Counted from the stretch's first letter, positions 1 through 9,221 are shown. The stretch: 64,000 bases of DNA from Arhodomonas sp051195215 (GCF_051195215.1 NZ_JBNAZM010000001.1:1-64000), one strand, 5' to 3'. The notes: a model not told the origin generated them from the sequence alone. Numbers and translations: made by a program.

Positions 1-74
1 CACGGCGCGCCTCGCGCCTTGCCCCATCGGCGCACAGACCGGCTGACGCATGACAATACTTCTGAGAAGATTAG
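1..74. repeat. Right end of a type B-like palindromic element (truncated by window edge)
   Basis: The last 25 bases (about 50-74) resemble the right end of the element at 16929-17184 (pattern CAATACTT-n-GA-AAG-n-TTAG) and are followed by the dinucleotide TA at 75-76. The upstream bases contain GCGCCTCGCGCCTTGC, which also occurs inside the 17187-17451 element. The left end lies outside the window. Bases 75-282 hold no convincing gene. Confidence 0.5.
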
Positions 75-282
75 TATACATGAACGACCCGATCGCAGCC
101 GTCGCGGCACAGTGCTCGCCAATCTCGGGAGCCACCTCTTTCGCGCTAATTGACTGCGCCACGTCATAACCCGCAGGCGTGAAAGAAGTCGGATCTTCCG
201 CGAGTTCCCCCTCCATGGGGCACTTCAACGGATTTGCCATCGAGCACGCGCGAGTGCGCCACAGGGAGCCACTCCCGGGACG

Positions 283-738
283 TTACTGCAGTCGCGGAAA
301 CCGATCGGATGCGTAACGCGAATGGCAAGCCGTGCACGCCTCGATCATTTCCGCGTACAACCGGCGTTGTCGGACACGATTCTCCTCGCGCGCGGCGGCG
401 GCCAACTCCGCGGTCAGTCGGTGAAAGGCTCGATCGCGTTTGACGAACGACGGCGGAACGGCCTCCATGAAGGCCTTGCGATTCTCCGCGGTCATTTCCT
501 GTCGAAGAACGAAACTGTCGTGTATGGCCTGGGCCTTCGTGGCCACTACATCATCCTGTCCACGCACAATGGCCCCGAGTATCGCCTCGCTGGCGTCCAG
601 GATGGCGTTCATTTCCTGTACCAACAGGCTCCGCACCTGCGGCGGCAGCTTCGGCCCGACCGGCTCCGCAGCGTTTGCCGTGGCTCCCACCAATGCGAGC
701 AGGGTCAGTGTCAGGAAAAGGATACTTGAAGGTCTCAC
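283..738 (-). CDS. Cytochrome c'-like periplasmic monoheme protein
   Basis: The protein has 151 aa, with an N-terminal signal peptide (about residues 1-23, ending A-N-A) and a single heme-binding motif CTACH at residues 135-139, close to the C-terminus. An alpha-helical protein with a C-terminal CxxCH is the layout of the four-helix-bundle cytochrome c' family, whose members bind NO or CO or act in electron transfer; the family assignment is inferred from layout only. The start is GTG at 738, preceded by a GGAGGA ribosome site about 9 bases upstream. It lies 64 bp downstream of the tetR-like gene on the same strand and could be co-transcribed with it. It could instead belong to another small c-type family such as cytochrome c-556. 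Confidence 0.75.
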   Translation of the reverse strand: MRPSSILFLTLTLLALVGATANAAEPVGPKLPPQVRSLLVQEMNAILDASEAILGAIVRGQDDVVATKAQAIHDSFVLRQEMTAENRKAFMEAVPPSFVKRDRAFHRLTAELAAAAREENRVRQRRLYAEMIEACTACHSRYASDRFPRLQ

Positions 739-802
739 AGCAGCATCTCCTCCGGCGCCTTACACTTTTCATGTCACGATGTCCCGATAGCGTCACCGGG
801 TC

Positions 803-1411
803 CTACGAACCGCGCTCTACCGGTTCTATGCCATTGAGTGCCGTATCCAGCACGCGCGCACCCTCGCGTTCGAGATCGAAGCCCCGGTCGGACAAGGACC
901 ACCGAATCGCCGTGCCCTGAACCACGGAGATCAGCAACCACGCCACCGCGTCCGCATCCAGATCTTCCCGTAGCTCGCCTTTACGGCGGCCGTCTTCGAC
1001 GATCTGCTCCAACCGGGCGTGGAACCGTGCCGCGACCGCGGCAATCCCGGTCCGCAGCGCCGCATTGTCCCGGTGCAGTGTCCTCGAGAAGAGGATGGCG
1101 GGGAGCGCCGGTGTGGCCGCGATGAGGTCGAGCTGACAGGTGACCAGCGCCCGCAGCCGCTCCGGGGCACTGACCGGGGCGGTCGCCAGCGCGCTTCGCC
1201 AGGCCGCCTTCATGCGCTCGCTCACGACTCCGGCCAAGGCCTGCCACATCCCGGGTTTGCCGTCCGGGAAGTGACGATAGAGCGCCGGCTCGCTGACGCC
1301 CAGTCGCTGGGCGATGAGGCGAGTCGTCACGCGATCCGGGCCATGCGAGGCGGCCATATCGAGCATCGTTTCCACGACCTCCCGGCGCCGGCGTTCGCTC
1401 TTGTCGGTCAC
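803..1411 (-). CDS. TetR-family transcriptional repressor of the adjacent RND pump
   Basis: The protein has 202 aa. An N-terminal TetR-type helix-turn-helix spans about residues 12-55, with the recognition segment R-L-G-V-S-E-P-A-L-Y-R-H-F. The C-terminal helical part (60-200) is the ligand-binding and dimerisation region typical of the family and names no ligand. The gene is divergent from the membrane fusion and RND permease genes at 1630-6113. Two near-identical palindromic sites lie in the shared intergenic region, one just upstream of each gene, which supports autoregulation and repression of the pump. This layout is the standard one for TetR-controlled multidrug efflux. A tandem cytochrome c'-like gene follows downstream. 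Confidence 0.93.
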   Translation of the reverse strand: MTDKSERRRREVVETMLDMAASHGPDRVTTRLIAQRLGVSEPALYRHFPDGKPGMWQALAGVVSERMKAAWRSALATAPVSAPERLRALVTCQLDLIAATPALPAILFSRTLHRDNAALRTGIAAVAARFHARLEQIVEDGRRKGELREDLDADAVAWLLISVVQGTAIRWSLSDRGFDLEREGARVLDTALNGIEPVERGS

Positions 1412-1427
1412 TCACAGCCTCCGAACA

Positions 1428-1447
1428 AAGATAGTGTTTACTAACAT
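1428..1447. promoter_or_regulatory. Probable TetR operator, copy 1 (tetR side)
   Basis: AAGATAGTGTTTACTAACAT matches 17 of 20 positions of the perfect palindrome at 1554-1573. It lies 17 bp upstream of the tetR-like start codon. The right half-site ACTAACAT is identical; the left half is degenerate. Confidence 0.7.
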
Positions 1448-1553
1448 AAGATCATGGACGGGGGTTTGTCACACCCAATCAGTCTAGTGCCTTTGTAATC
1501 TGCTATGCATATTGGGTGTAACCCGTCGTTGCCGTTCTTCGCTTCAATGGTAA

Positions 1554-1573
1554 ATGTTAGTGTTGACTAACAT
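1554..1573. promoter_or_regulatory. Probable TetR operator, copy 2 (pump side)
   Basis: ATGTTAGTGTTGACTAACAT is a perfect inverted repeat with 8-bp arms and a 4-bp GTTG spacer, ending 56 bp upstream of the ATG of the membrane fusion protein. Together with the copy at 1428-1447 it brackets the divergent promoter region. Confidence 0.78.
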
Positions 1574-1629
1574 GTTGCGCGAGCTCCATCATCCCCGTTG
1601 TGCCCCGCCAGCGACTCAGGTCCCGCACC

Positions 1630-3012
1630 ATGCCGAATCGTCGCTCCGTCGCCCGAACTCTGGCTTTTCTCCTGCCGCTGCTGATCGGAGTCGGCATGGC
1701 GGCCTGGCTCGTAGCGCATCGGACACCGGCCCAGAAAGAGACTGCCACCGAGGCTGCCACCGCCGCCCTGGTAGTCGCCGCGCCGCAAGTGCGCTGGGTG
1801 CCCAGGGCATTGGGCTACGGCGAGGCCAGTCCCGCGCGAACCTGGCGGGGTATCGCCGAAGTCGCCGGCCGCATCGTCGATCAGCACCCCAAGCTCGATA
1901 CCGGCGCGATCCTGCCGGGGGGCGCGCTCCTTTTCCAGATAGACCGGACCGACTACGAGCTGGCCCTGGACGAGGCCGAAGCCGCCATCGCCGCCCGCGA
2001 GGCCCAAGTCGCCGAGCTGGATACCCGGATTGAAAACGTCCGGAGGTCGCTGGCGGTCGAGCGCCGCCGGCTGGAGCCCGCGCGTCGGGAGTACGAGCGT
2101 CTACAGACGCTGTTCGAACAGGGCACGGTGTCCCGCTCGGCGCTGGACGGCCAGCTACGCGAGTACCTGCAGCAACGCCAGGCGGTGCTGGACTTCGAGA
2201 ACACGCTCGCCCAACTGCCCGCCGAACGTGAACGTCTGAAAGCCGAGGTGACGCGCGATCGGGTGCGCCGGGAGCAGTCTCGGCGTGATCTCGCCCGGAC
2301 ACGAATTACCGCTCCCTTCGCCATGCGCGTCAGTGCTGTCGGCGCTGAAACCGGGCAGTACGTCGCTACCGGGGAGACGTTGATGGAGGGCGACACCGTC
2401 TCGGCCACCGAGGTCGAGGCCGAGGTCCCAGTAGACCAATTCCGCGCCCTGCTGGATCCGGCGCGCCGGCCGCCGGAATCGGTGGCGCCGGAGCGCTTGG
2501 ACGATTTGCTACCACGAATGGGGCTGACGGCCGAAGTGCGCCTGCGGACCCCGGGCGGGCGCCGGTCCCTGGCATCGTGGTCTGCCCGTGTCGACCGCAT
2601 CAGCGACGCCATTGACCCGCGGACGCGAACGGTCGGTGTGGTGGCGGTGGTCGATCGCCCCTACGCCGACGCCCGGCCGCCGGAAAATCCCCCACTCGTC
2701 AAGGGTATGTACGTGGAGGTGCGACTGTGTGCCCCTGCGCGGACGCGAGCGGTCGTCGTTCCGCGCACGGCGCTGCACCAGGGGCGGGTGTACGTGGCGG
2801 ACGCCAACGACCGGCTGGCGATTCGCGAGGTCGATGTCCGCTACCGCCACGACGGCTTCGCGGTCATCGCCAACGGCCTGGCGACCGGCGAGCGCGTCGT
2901 GGTGAGCGACCCGGTACCCGCCATCGCCGGCATGAAGCTGGCACCGCAGGCGGATTCGGCGGCCGAGGCGGCGCTGCTGGCGGACGCACGCGGAACGCAC
3001 GCATGCCCATGA
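1630..3012 (+). CDS. RND efflux periplasmic adaptor (membrane fusion protein)
   Basis: About 460 aa from ATG 1630; a GTG at 1600 in the same frame would add ten residues without a better ribosome site. An N-terminal membrane anchor or signal (about residues 8-28) is followed by a biotinyl-lipoyl-like domain, a long charged alpha-helical hairpin (roughly 115-215, rich in E/R/L/Q heptads), then beta-barrel and membrane-proximal domains. This is the HlyD/AcrA-type adaptor that joins an inner-membrane RND pump to an outer-membrane channel. It overlaps the downstream permease gene by a few bases (stop TGA at 3010-3012), so the two are translationally coupled. No outer-membrane channel gene is adjacent. 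Substrate unknown. Confidence 0.9.
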   Translation: MPNRRSVARTLAFLLPLLIGVGMAAWLVAHRTPAQKETATEAATAALVVAAPQVRWVPRALGYGEASPARTWRGIAEVAGRIVDQHPKLDTGAILPGGALLFQIDRTDYELALDEAEAAIAAREAQVAELDTRIENVRRSLAVERRRLEPARREYERLQTLFEQGTVSRSALDGQLREYLQQRQAVLDFENTLAQLPAERERLKAEVTRDRVRREQSRRDLARTRITAPFAMRVSAVGAETGQYVATGETLMEGDTVSATEVEAEVPVDQFRALLDPARRPPESVAPERLDDLLPRMGLTAEVRLRTPGGRRSLASWSARVDRISDAIDPRTRTVGVVAVVDRPYADARPPENPPLVKGMYVEVRLCAPARTRAVVVPRTALHQGRVYVADANDRLAIREVDVRYRHDGFAVIANGLATGERVVVSDPVPAIAGMKLAPQADSAAEAALLADARGTHACP

Positions 3013-6000
3013 TTCGATACTTCGCCGCTCACCCGACGGCCGCGAACCTGCTGCTCATACTGATCGTCGCGGCGGGGGTGCTTGCCGCCCCGACCCTCAA
3101 GCGGGAGACCTTTCCCCGCTACGAGCCCAGCGAGGTGGGTATCGACGTCGCCTATCCCGGCGCCGCCGCGGCCGACGTCGAGGACGCGGTCTGCGCGCGC
3201 CTGGAAGACGCCATCGAGGGCGTGACCGACCTCGGCGAGCTGCGCTGCGAGGCGTTGGACAACCGCGCCAGCCTCGTCGCCGAAATGCGCGAGGGCGGCC
3301 GTTTCCCGCGATTTCTCGACGAGGTGAAAACGGAGGTGGACGCAGTCGACGACTTGCCCGAACGTGCCGAGACGCCGCTGGTGCGGCAACTCCACCGCAC
3401 CGAGTTCGTCGCCTCCATGGCGCTCGCCGGTGACATGGCCGTGCCGGATCTCAAGGCCTACGCCGAAATCCTCAAAGACCGCCTGCAGGGCGTCGCCGGG
3501 GTATCACTGGTGAACCTGCGCGGGTTTTCCGATCACCAGTTGCGTATCGAAGTGCCCAATCCCGTGTTGCGTCAGCACGGACTCTCCGTTGAGCAGCTCG
3601 CCCAGATCGTGGGGCGGCAGAATGTCGATCTGCCCGCTGGCAGCCTGGAGACCGCCGATCAGGAGGTACGCCTGCGTTTCCGCGACGAACGCCGCTCGCC
3701 CCGCGAGCTGGAGGAGCTGGTCGTCGTCGCCGGCGACAGCGGCGGCGAGGTACGTCTCGGCGATATCGCCACGGTGACGGACCTGTTCGAAGACCCGGAG
3801 CAAAAGATCACCTTCAACGGGCGCCGCGCGGCGGTGTTGGAGGTGCACAAGACCGTGGACGAGGACAGCCTGGGGGTGGTGGACGCCCTCCGCGGGTTCA
3901 TCGAGCGGGAACGCCGCCGTGCGCCGCCCGGTGTCGAGCTCGCCCTGGCCCAGGACGTCTCCTCCATCGCCCGCGACCGGCTGACGATGCTGGTGGTCAA
4001 CGGCATTCAGGGGTTGCTCCTGGTGTTCCTCGCCATGTGGCTGTTCTTCGGGCTGCGTTTCTCGTTCTGGGTTGCGTTGGGATTGCCGGTGTCCTTCCTG
4101 GGCACGATGTTCTTCATGGCCATCACCGGCTACTCCATGAACATGATCACCATGGTGGGCCTGCTCATGGCCATCGGGCTGCTCATGGACGATGCCATCG
4201 TCATTTCCGAGAATATCGCCGCCCACCTGAACGAAGGCCGCAGCCCGCTGGACGCGGTGGTCACCGGAACGTCCCAGGTCGCGCCGGGGGTGTTGTCGTC
4301 GTTCGTCACCACGGCCTGCGTCTTCACGCCGCTGGCGTTCCTCTCCGGGGACATCGGCACGGTGCTCGAAGTCATGCCGGTGGTGTTGTTGATCACGCTG
4401 GCGGTCAGCCTGGTCGAGGCGTTCCTGATCCTGCCCCACCATCTCGTACATCCGGTCCGGCGCATGGCCGAGCGTGAGCCGGGACGTTTCCGCCGGCGCT
4501 TCGAGTCGGCCTTCGAGACGCTGCGCGAGCGTGGCGTCGGGACCGCGGCCGACCTGGCGGTGCGCTACCGCTACCTGTTCGCCGGGGTGATGGCCTTCGC
4601 GTTGATCGCGACCGGCGGCTACATCGCCGGCGGGAATCTCAAATTCCAGGCCTTCCCGGATATCGACGGTGACGTCGTCGAGGCCCGCCTGCTTATGCCC
4701 CAGGGCACCCCGCTGCATCACACCGAGGCGGTCATCGCGCGCATTACCGACGCGCTGGCTCGGGTGAACGACGAGCTGACCCCGCGGCAACCCCGCGAGC
4801 AGCCCCTGGTGGAGGACGTCCAGGTGCGTTTTGCCGAAAACCGCGATGCCCACGAGACCGGTCCCCACGTGGCCACGGTGGTGGTGGACCTGCTCGGCGC
4901 GGAGGTGCGCACCATCACCCTGGATGTGCTCTATGCCCGCTGGCGGGCAGAGATCGGGCGTATTCCGGGGGCCATCCAGCTGACCATGCAGGAGCCGAGT
5001 ATCGGCCCTCAGGGGCTGCCGTTCGAGTTCCGCCTGCAAGGCGACGATCTGCAGGCGCTGAAGGCCGCATCGGTGACGCTGCAGGAGGCCCTGTCTGCCT
5101 ACGCCGGGCCGCGGGACGTCATGGACGACCTGCGCCCCGGCAAGCCGGAGCGCCACATCCGCCTCGCCGAAGGGGCGACCAGCCTGGGGCTGGATGCCGC
5201 CACCGTCGCCGGGCAACTGCGCGCGGCTTTTCTCGGCGAAACAGCGGCGGAGACTCAGGTCGGGCCGGAGAGCTACGAAATCCAGGTGCGGCAACCGTCG
5301 GCCGACCGCGACAGCCTCCAGGACCTCGACGACTTCACGATCACCCTCCCCGACGGCGGTCAGGCGCCGCTATCGGCGGTGGCCACCGTGGAGCCCGCCC
5401 GCGGGTGGGCGCGCATCCACCGTATCGACGGCCGCCGGACGGTGACGGTGACCGGCGAGCTGGACACCCGCCGCGGCAACGCCATGCAGATCATCGACGC
5501 GCTGCGCCGCGAGACGCTGACGGAACTGCGGCAGCAGTATCCCGGCGTGACGATCAACCTGGAAGGCCAGGCCAAGGAAGCCGCCACCACGGGCGGCTCG
5601 GTGCAGTCGGCCTTCCTGTTCGGGCTCGTGGGGATCTTCGTCATCCTGGCCTTTCAGTTCCGCAGCTACCTGGAACCGCTGGTGGTCATGACGGCGATCC
5701 CGTTCGCGGGGCTTGGCGCCGTCTGGGGGCACGTGCTGCTCGGCTACCCCATCTCCATGCCGAGCCTGGTCGGCGCGGCGTCGCTGGCGGGTGTGGTGGT
5801 CAATGACTCCATCCTGCTGGTGCAGTTCGTCAAGCTCCGCAGCGCCACGCAGCGTAGCGCAGCAGACGCCGCGCGCCTGGCGAGCCGCGACCGCTTCCGC
5901 GCCGTACTGCTCACTTCGCTGACCACCATCCTCGGCCTGCTGCCGCTGCTGGCCGAAGGCAGTCTTCAGGCCCAAGTGCTGAAACCCCTGGTGATCAGCG

Positions 6001-6113
6001 TCGTCTTTGGCCTGTTCGCCACGACGCTGGTCGTGCTGTTTCTGGTGCCGGCACTCTACAGCGTCATCGACGACGCCCGTGGCGCCGCCACGCTGAGCTC
6101 GAATACGCCCTGA
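3003..6113 (+). CDS. RND efflux permease, HAE1-type
   Basis: About 1036 aa from ATG 3003; an ATG at 3009 forms an ATGA overlap with the upstream stop and is equally plausible. It has the RND layout: one N-terminal TM helix, a large periplasmic loop, six TM helices, a second loop and five TM helices. The TM4 segment G-L-L-M-D-D-A-I-V carries the paired aspartates needed for proton relay, and the V-V-N-D-S-I-L-L segment marks the later TM region. It should export drugs, toxic organics or lipids using the proton gradient, with the upstream adaptor. Control is probably by the divergent TetR repressor. Family clear; substrate not predictable. Confidence 0.93.
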   Translation: MPMIRYFAAHPTAANLLLILIVAAGVLAAPTLKRETFPRYEPSEVGIDVAYPGAAAADVEDAVCARLEDAIEGVTDLGELRCEALDNRASLVAEMREGGRFPRFLDEVKTEVDAVDDLPERAETPLVRQLHRTEFVASMALAGDMAVPDLKAYAEILKDRLQGVAGVSLVNLRGFSDHQLRIEVPNPVLRQHGLSVEQLAQIVGRQNVDLPAGSLETADQEVRLRFRDERRSPRELEELVVVAGDSGGEVRLGDIATVTDLFEDPEQKITFNGRRAAVLEVHKTVDEDSLGVVDALRGFIERERRRAPPGVELALAQDVSSIARDRLTMLVVNGIQGLLLVFLAMWLFFGLRFSFWVALGLPVSFLGTMFFMAITGYSMNMITMVGLLMAIGLLMDDAIVISENIAAHLNEGRSPLDAVVTGTSQVAPGVLSSFVTTACVFTPLAFLSGDIGTVLEVMPVVLLITLAVSLVEAFLILPHHLVHPVRRMAEREPGRFRRRFESAFETLRERGVGTAADLAVRYRYLFAGVMAFALIATGGYIAGGNLKFQAFPDIDGDVVEARLLMPQGTPLHHTEAVIARITDALARVNDELTPRQPREQPLVEDVQVRFAENRDAHETGPHVATVVVDLLGAEVRTITLDVLYARWRAEIGRIPGAIQLTMQEPSIGPQGLPFEFRLQGDDLQALKAASVTLQEALSAYAGPRDVMDDLRPGKPERHIRLAEGATSLGLDAATVAGQLRAAFLGETAAETQVGPESYEIQVRQPSADRDSLQDLDDFTITLPDGGQAPLSAVATVEPARGWARIHRIDGRRTVTVTGELDTRRGNAMQIIDALRRETLTELRQQYPGVTINLEGQAKEAATTGGSVQSAFLFGLVGIFVILAFQFRSYLEPLVVMTAIPFAGLGAVWGHVLLGYPISMPSLVGAASLAGVVVNDSILLVQFVKLRSATQRSAADAARLASRDRFRAVLLTSLTTILGLLPLLAEGSLQAQVLKPLVISVVFGLFATTLVVLFLVPALYSVIDDARGAATLSSNTP

Positions 6114-6140
6114 CCCATTGTCTCGCTTCGGTATCTGCTA

Positions 6141-6716
6141 CTAACCGGCGTGCAACTGCGCTTGCGCGACCGGAAACTGGAACCTCGCCTGAAATACCGC
6201 CTTGCCATCCTGTGCCGCTCGTTCCACGCGAGTGAGCTCACTGCGCCATGGCGGCGGCGTCTGCGCGGGGGGAGCGGTGTGGTGCACGACAATGCGCGCC
6301 CCAAGCCTGCGGGTTAAATGCAGCATCCTGCCGTTGTCCAGCAAACACGTTACGTTCACAGCCGCCACGCAGCGATTCCTGGCGGCTAGTAGCGTGCTCT
6401 GAAGGAGCTCGGTGCCCACGCCCTGCCCCTGGTATGCAGCCTCCACGGACATTGCGAGCTCGGCGGTGAGCGGCCACACCCCGTCCAGCGGTGTAACCTC
6501 CGCTGCCCCACGGAGTTCATCGTCTACGAAACAGGCAATCACCAAGCTTCCGGAGCGTTTCGCCCGCTCGCAGTGCTCGCGCACGAAAACGTCGTTTACG
6601 GCGTGGCAGAAGCGCATCGTTCGGTCATCCGGATCCAACCGTAGGAGGTGATCACGAAAAGCTCTCCATTCATCACGCCGTAACGGTCGAAGAATCATAA
6701 GGGAGGTTGGTGCCAT
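6141..6716 (-). CDS. GNAT-family N-acetyltransferase
   Basis: The protein has 191 aa. The GNAT acetyl-CoA-binding motif A is visible as Y-Q-G-Q-G-V-G-T-E-L-L at about residues 95-105, preceded by the beta strand T-A-E-L-A-M-S-V. Such enzymes transfer an acetyl group from acetyl-CoA to an amine on a small molecule or protein. The N-terminal part (L-R-P-L-R-R-D-E, then R-F-C-H-A-V-N-D) resembles the stand-alone GNAT proteins that are often fused to ADP-forming acyl-CoA synthetases, a fusion found at 47776 in this window. It is convergent with the RND gene, with 27 bp between stops. Substrate unknown. Confidence 0.85.
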   Translation of the reverse strand: MAPTSLMILRPLRRDEWRAFRDHLLRLDPDDRTMRFCHAVNDVFVREHCERAKRSGSLVIACFVDDELRGAAEVTPLDGVWPLTAELAMSVEAAYQGQGVGTELLQSTLLAARNRCVAAVNVTCLLDNGRMLHLTRRLGARIVVHHTAPPAQTPPPWRSELTRVERAAQDGKAVFQARFQFPVAQAQLHAG

Positions 6717-7350
6717 CGGTTGACTCTCCTGCGCAAAGCGGCCGCGACCAACAGTGGCCTGAAACGAGCAGCGGTCACGGGCTACAGTTCCTCACCAAGC
6801 GGCTCGATTTGGCGCCTTGACCAAGGGTTCTCGCGAGCCGCAATGGTTACGCATTTACTGATCCGCGCTTCCCGTGATAACTGCCAGACAACGGCGGTTC
6901 GCTGTTCTTCCTTCTTTGGAGGAGCGGCCTCCCAAAGAAGTGCGCGGCGTCGGTGGCACGCCACGCGTGAAGTCAGTGCAATCGTCGGTGCCGGACGAAG
7001 CGATCGATTTGCTCAACTCTCTGCAGGAGCCATGCCACGATCCTGCAGAAGGGGGAGTATCGGTGATGTCCTCCCGCGTAAGCGCGGTGCGCTGTCCCCG
7101 GGGGACGACGTCGAAGCGCACTCGACGAGGGGTCGGGTTCATCGCGGCCTCGCTGAAGTACGCGTCTGTGGGGGCTCGAGCGTGTCCGGGTCTTGCATGT
7201 CGCTCCCTGGGCACGGCTCACGCTAGCATTGCGGCTGTGTGTGCTCGGCTCCGCGGCGCGGCCAACGCCCTAAGTGTCAACGTCATACCCGACATTGCGC
7301 TGCTCGGCCGCACAGACGGGACACCGACTCAAGACGACTCAGGATCAGGG
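6717..7350. other. 634-bp stretch with no convincing gene
   Basis: Several overlapping short frames exist on both strands, but none shows a recognisable domain. The only one with a reasonable ribosome site is the minus-strand frame at 6855-7142. The region may hold decayed coding sequence next to the disrupted gene at 7351. Confidence 0.4.
6855..7142 (-). CDS. Doubtful small hypothetical protein (95 aa)
   Basis: The reading frame starts at ATG 7142 with a GAGG five bases upstream. The first half (M-N-P-T-P-R-R-V-R-F-D-V-V-P-R-G-Q-R-T) looks protein-like; the second half is low in hydrophobic residues and looks like readthrough of non-coding sequence. It could be a small real protein with a decayed C-terminus or a chance frame. 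No function can be given. Confidence 0.2.
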   Translation of the reverse strand: MNPTPRRVRFDVVPRGQRTALTREDITDTPPSAGSWHGSCRELSKSIASSGTDDCTDFTRGVPPTPRTSLGGRSSKEGRTANRRCLAVITGSADQ

Positions 7351-8985
7351 ATGAACGTAACGAGGCTTTTGGTTCGGACGGGCAAATGGACGGGCTTTCT
7401 TCTCGCGGGCTTTGTGGTGTGTGCGGTTGCGGGCTATGCCGCCCTGCTGCTGATCAATAGAGCGGACCGGCCACCGTCAACGACGGCGATGTCCTTCGCC
7501 AGGCTGCTCCACCATGACGGTGAGCTCGACGCTGCTGACAATGCGGTGCCCTATATCGCTGGCCTCGATGCCGCGCGCGGGATGGACCCGCGCGAGCTTG
7601 GCCTCGACCGGATCCAGCGCGATGCCGGAACGCCGCCCGGGGATGGCGAACACGCTGGAATCTCGCTGCATTCGCATTTGTCCGAGGATGTTTCGGGACT
7701 GGAACAGTGGATAGCGGTTTGCGAGACGCCGGATGCGAGGTGTCTCGACCGGCTCCGTGCGGACGGCGATACGCTCGCTGCAGCATTGCCGAGGGCCGCC
7801 TGGATGCTCCGTCGGTATCAGCGGCTTCTGCAATACACTCACTGGCGGGAACCTGCGCCAGACTACTATTCGACTTGGCCCTACGGGGCGGCCACTGCGC
7901 TTAACCGTTTGCATGGGCTTCACGTGTGGCAGCTCGCTCGTCATGAGGGCGGAGACGCGGCACTGACTCGGCTGGATCGCGAGGCGCGGTTCTGGCGTTT
8001 GACGCTGGCGAACACCAACACAGTGATCGGGAAACGCGTGGCAACCGCGTTCTTGCGCCGGAATCTGCTCTGGACCAACGCTGTCCTCGCGACGCTCCCT
8101 CGTGGTGGTACTTCGCGGGTACCCGATAGCTGGCTGCAGCCACTGACCGCGCAGGAGCGCTCAATGAGGCGCGTTTTCGCGGGTGAGCTGCACAAGACAA
8201 GGATGTTTTTCCGCTCCACCGAGGCAGCGACCGAGCGCGCCTCTTATCTCGACCGTCCGGTTTGGCGGCTCGAGGCGCCTTTGCTGCAGCCTCAGGCCTC
8301 CCTTACTAATCCGATCACAGGTAATACCCCGTGTCAGCGAGCCTGTCGGGCGCTCTCGCAAGGCGCGAGGAGCGTGGTGTAGCAAGGTCTACATGAGCGA
8401 CGAGCAACGCCGCGAGAGCGCCCGACAGGCTCGCCCGAAGGGAGCGCTTGTGCGGCCCGGCTGCGGCGTTGCGCTCCCTCGACGTGAGCCTCGCCACGCC
8501 TTCGCTCGCGCGTCTTGCAGCCAAACCGCACAAGCGCTCTGACACGTGGCATTACCTGTGATCGGATTAGTAACCGCCTGGCAGCTCGTTATGACCGGAT
8601 CGTTCAGGCACTCGACGCCCCCTACCCCCGTCTGCCATCGGCGGTGGAGAGCTTGCGCCGCGCACGCCGGTTTCGGCACCAGGGTTCTGACTGGTTGGCA
8701 CCCTACAATCCGACCGGTCGCTATCTGATTGGGGTGGCGGAGCCCGACTGGGTGGAATACGGGCTCCAGGTAGCCGATCTGGAGGGCGCGCGACGGGCTC
8801 TGATCGCGACCGTGCGGTTACGTGCGCAAGGCGTGAAGGCTCGGAACGTGCCGGCACGATTGGATGACGTCGACCTTGGGAACCCTTACACAGGCGAGAC
8901 ATTCCAGTGGAATAGTGAAGAACAATCGGTCACCTTTGACGGGATGTCCGCGCGCGGCAAGGGGGGTATTTCAATTCCGTATTGA
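7351..8985 (+). pseudogene. Unknown membrane-anchored protein, split by a MITE-like insertion
   Basis: The frame opens at ATG 7351 (AGGATCAGGG directly upstream) with a TM segment at about residues 14-36 and then a soluble domain rich in R, L and W. After residue 318 (Q-A-S-L) it runs into a palindromic element (8306-8570) and stops at 8380-8382 inside it. Coding continues after the element with N-R-L-A-A-R-Y-D-R, in the same frame, to the stop at 8983-8985. Removing the element plus one TA (267 bp, 89 codons) restores a 455-aa protein. The insertion therefore interrupts an otherwise open gene and must be recent. The family is not recognised; the single N-terminal TM suggests an inner-membrane or periplasmic role. 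A truncated product of about 343 aa might still be made. Confidence 0.85.
8306..8570 (-). mobile_element. MITE-like palindromic element, type A copy 1 (265 bp)
   Basis: The ends are CTAATCCGATCACAGGTAAT and its exact reverse complement, flanked by TA at 8304-8305 and 8571-8572. The interior folds into two long hairpins; one has 23-bp perfect arms beginning GCGAGCCTGTCGGG. It is inverted relative to copies 2 and 3. The TA duplication resembles that of IS630/Tc1-mariner transposases. No transposase is encoded; short frames inside are by-products of the palindromes. Confidence 0.9.
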
Positions 8986-9062
8986 TGGTGGTCACGTTTT
9001 TCTGCTGCTATTCGCACAGCGGCCGGCTCATCGGCTCCATGACGCGCCCGAAGGGAACGCCC

Positions 9063-9120
9063 CCAGTCTCGCCAGCGCAATGTTGCGCCTCCTCGCCGCG
9101 CCTGGCCCTGGCGAGACTGG
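9063..9120. repeat. Nested inverted repeat in convergent intergenic region
   Basis: 13-bp perfect arms (CCAGTCTCGCCAG at 9063-9075 and its complement at 9108-9120) enclose a second small hairpin, GCGCAA-TG-TTGCGC at 9076-9089. It lies between the stop of the disrupted gene (8985) and the stop of the phytase gene (9222), where a bidirectional terminator would be expected, but it lacks a T-run. The flanking GCCCGAAGGGAACGC resembles a piece of the type A element, so it may be a decayed relative. Confidence 0.55.
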
Positions 9121-9221
9121 AGTGCATCAAAAATGCAACGAAGTTCCGATACGGGACATGAGCAGGGCGTGATGATGCCACCGCACACGCTCAGTGAGGC
9201 GGCATCAGTGCGCGCGCCTTC

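Noticed and set aside
3504..5294. 596-codon open frame antisense to the first RND permease
   Set aside because: High GC gives long antisense frames. The product is rich in H, Q, R and D without domains, while the plus strand encodes a full RND pump.
8383..8570. Short frames inside the type A elements (for example beginning M-S-D-E-Q-R-R-E-S-A-R-Q), repeated in all copies
   Set aside because: They are translations of the hairpin palindromes, differ in frame ends between copies and show no transposase features.
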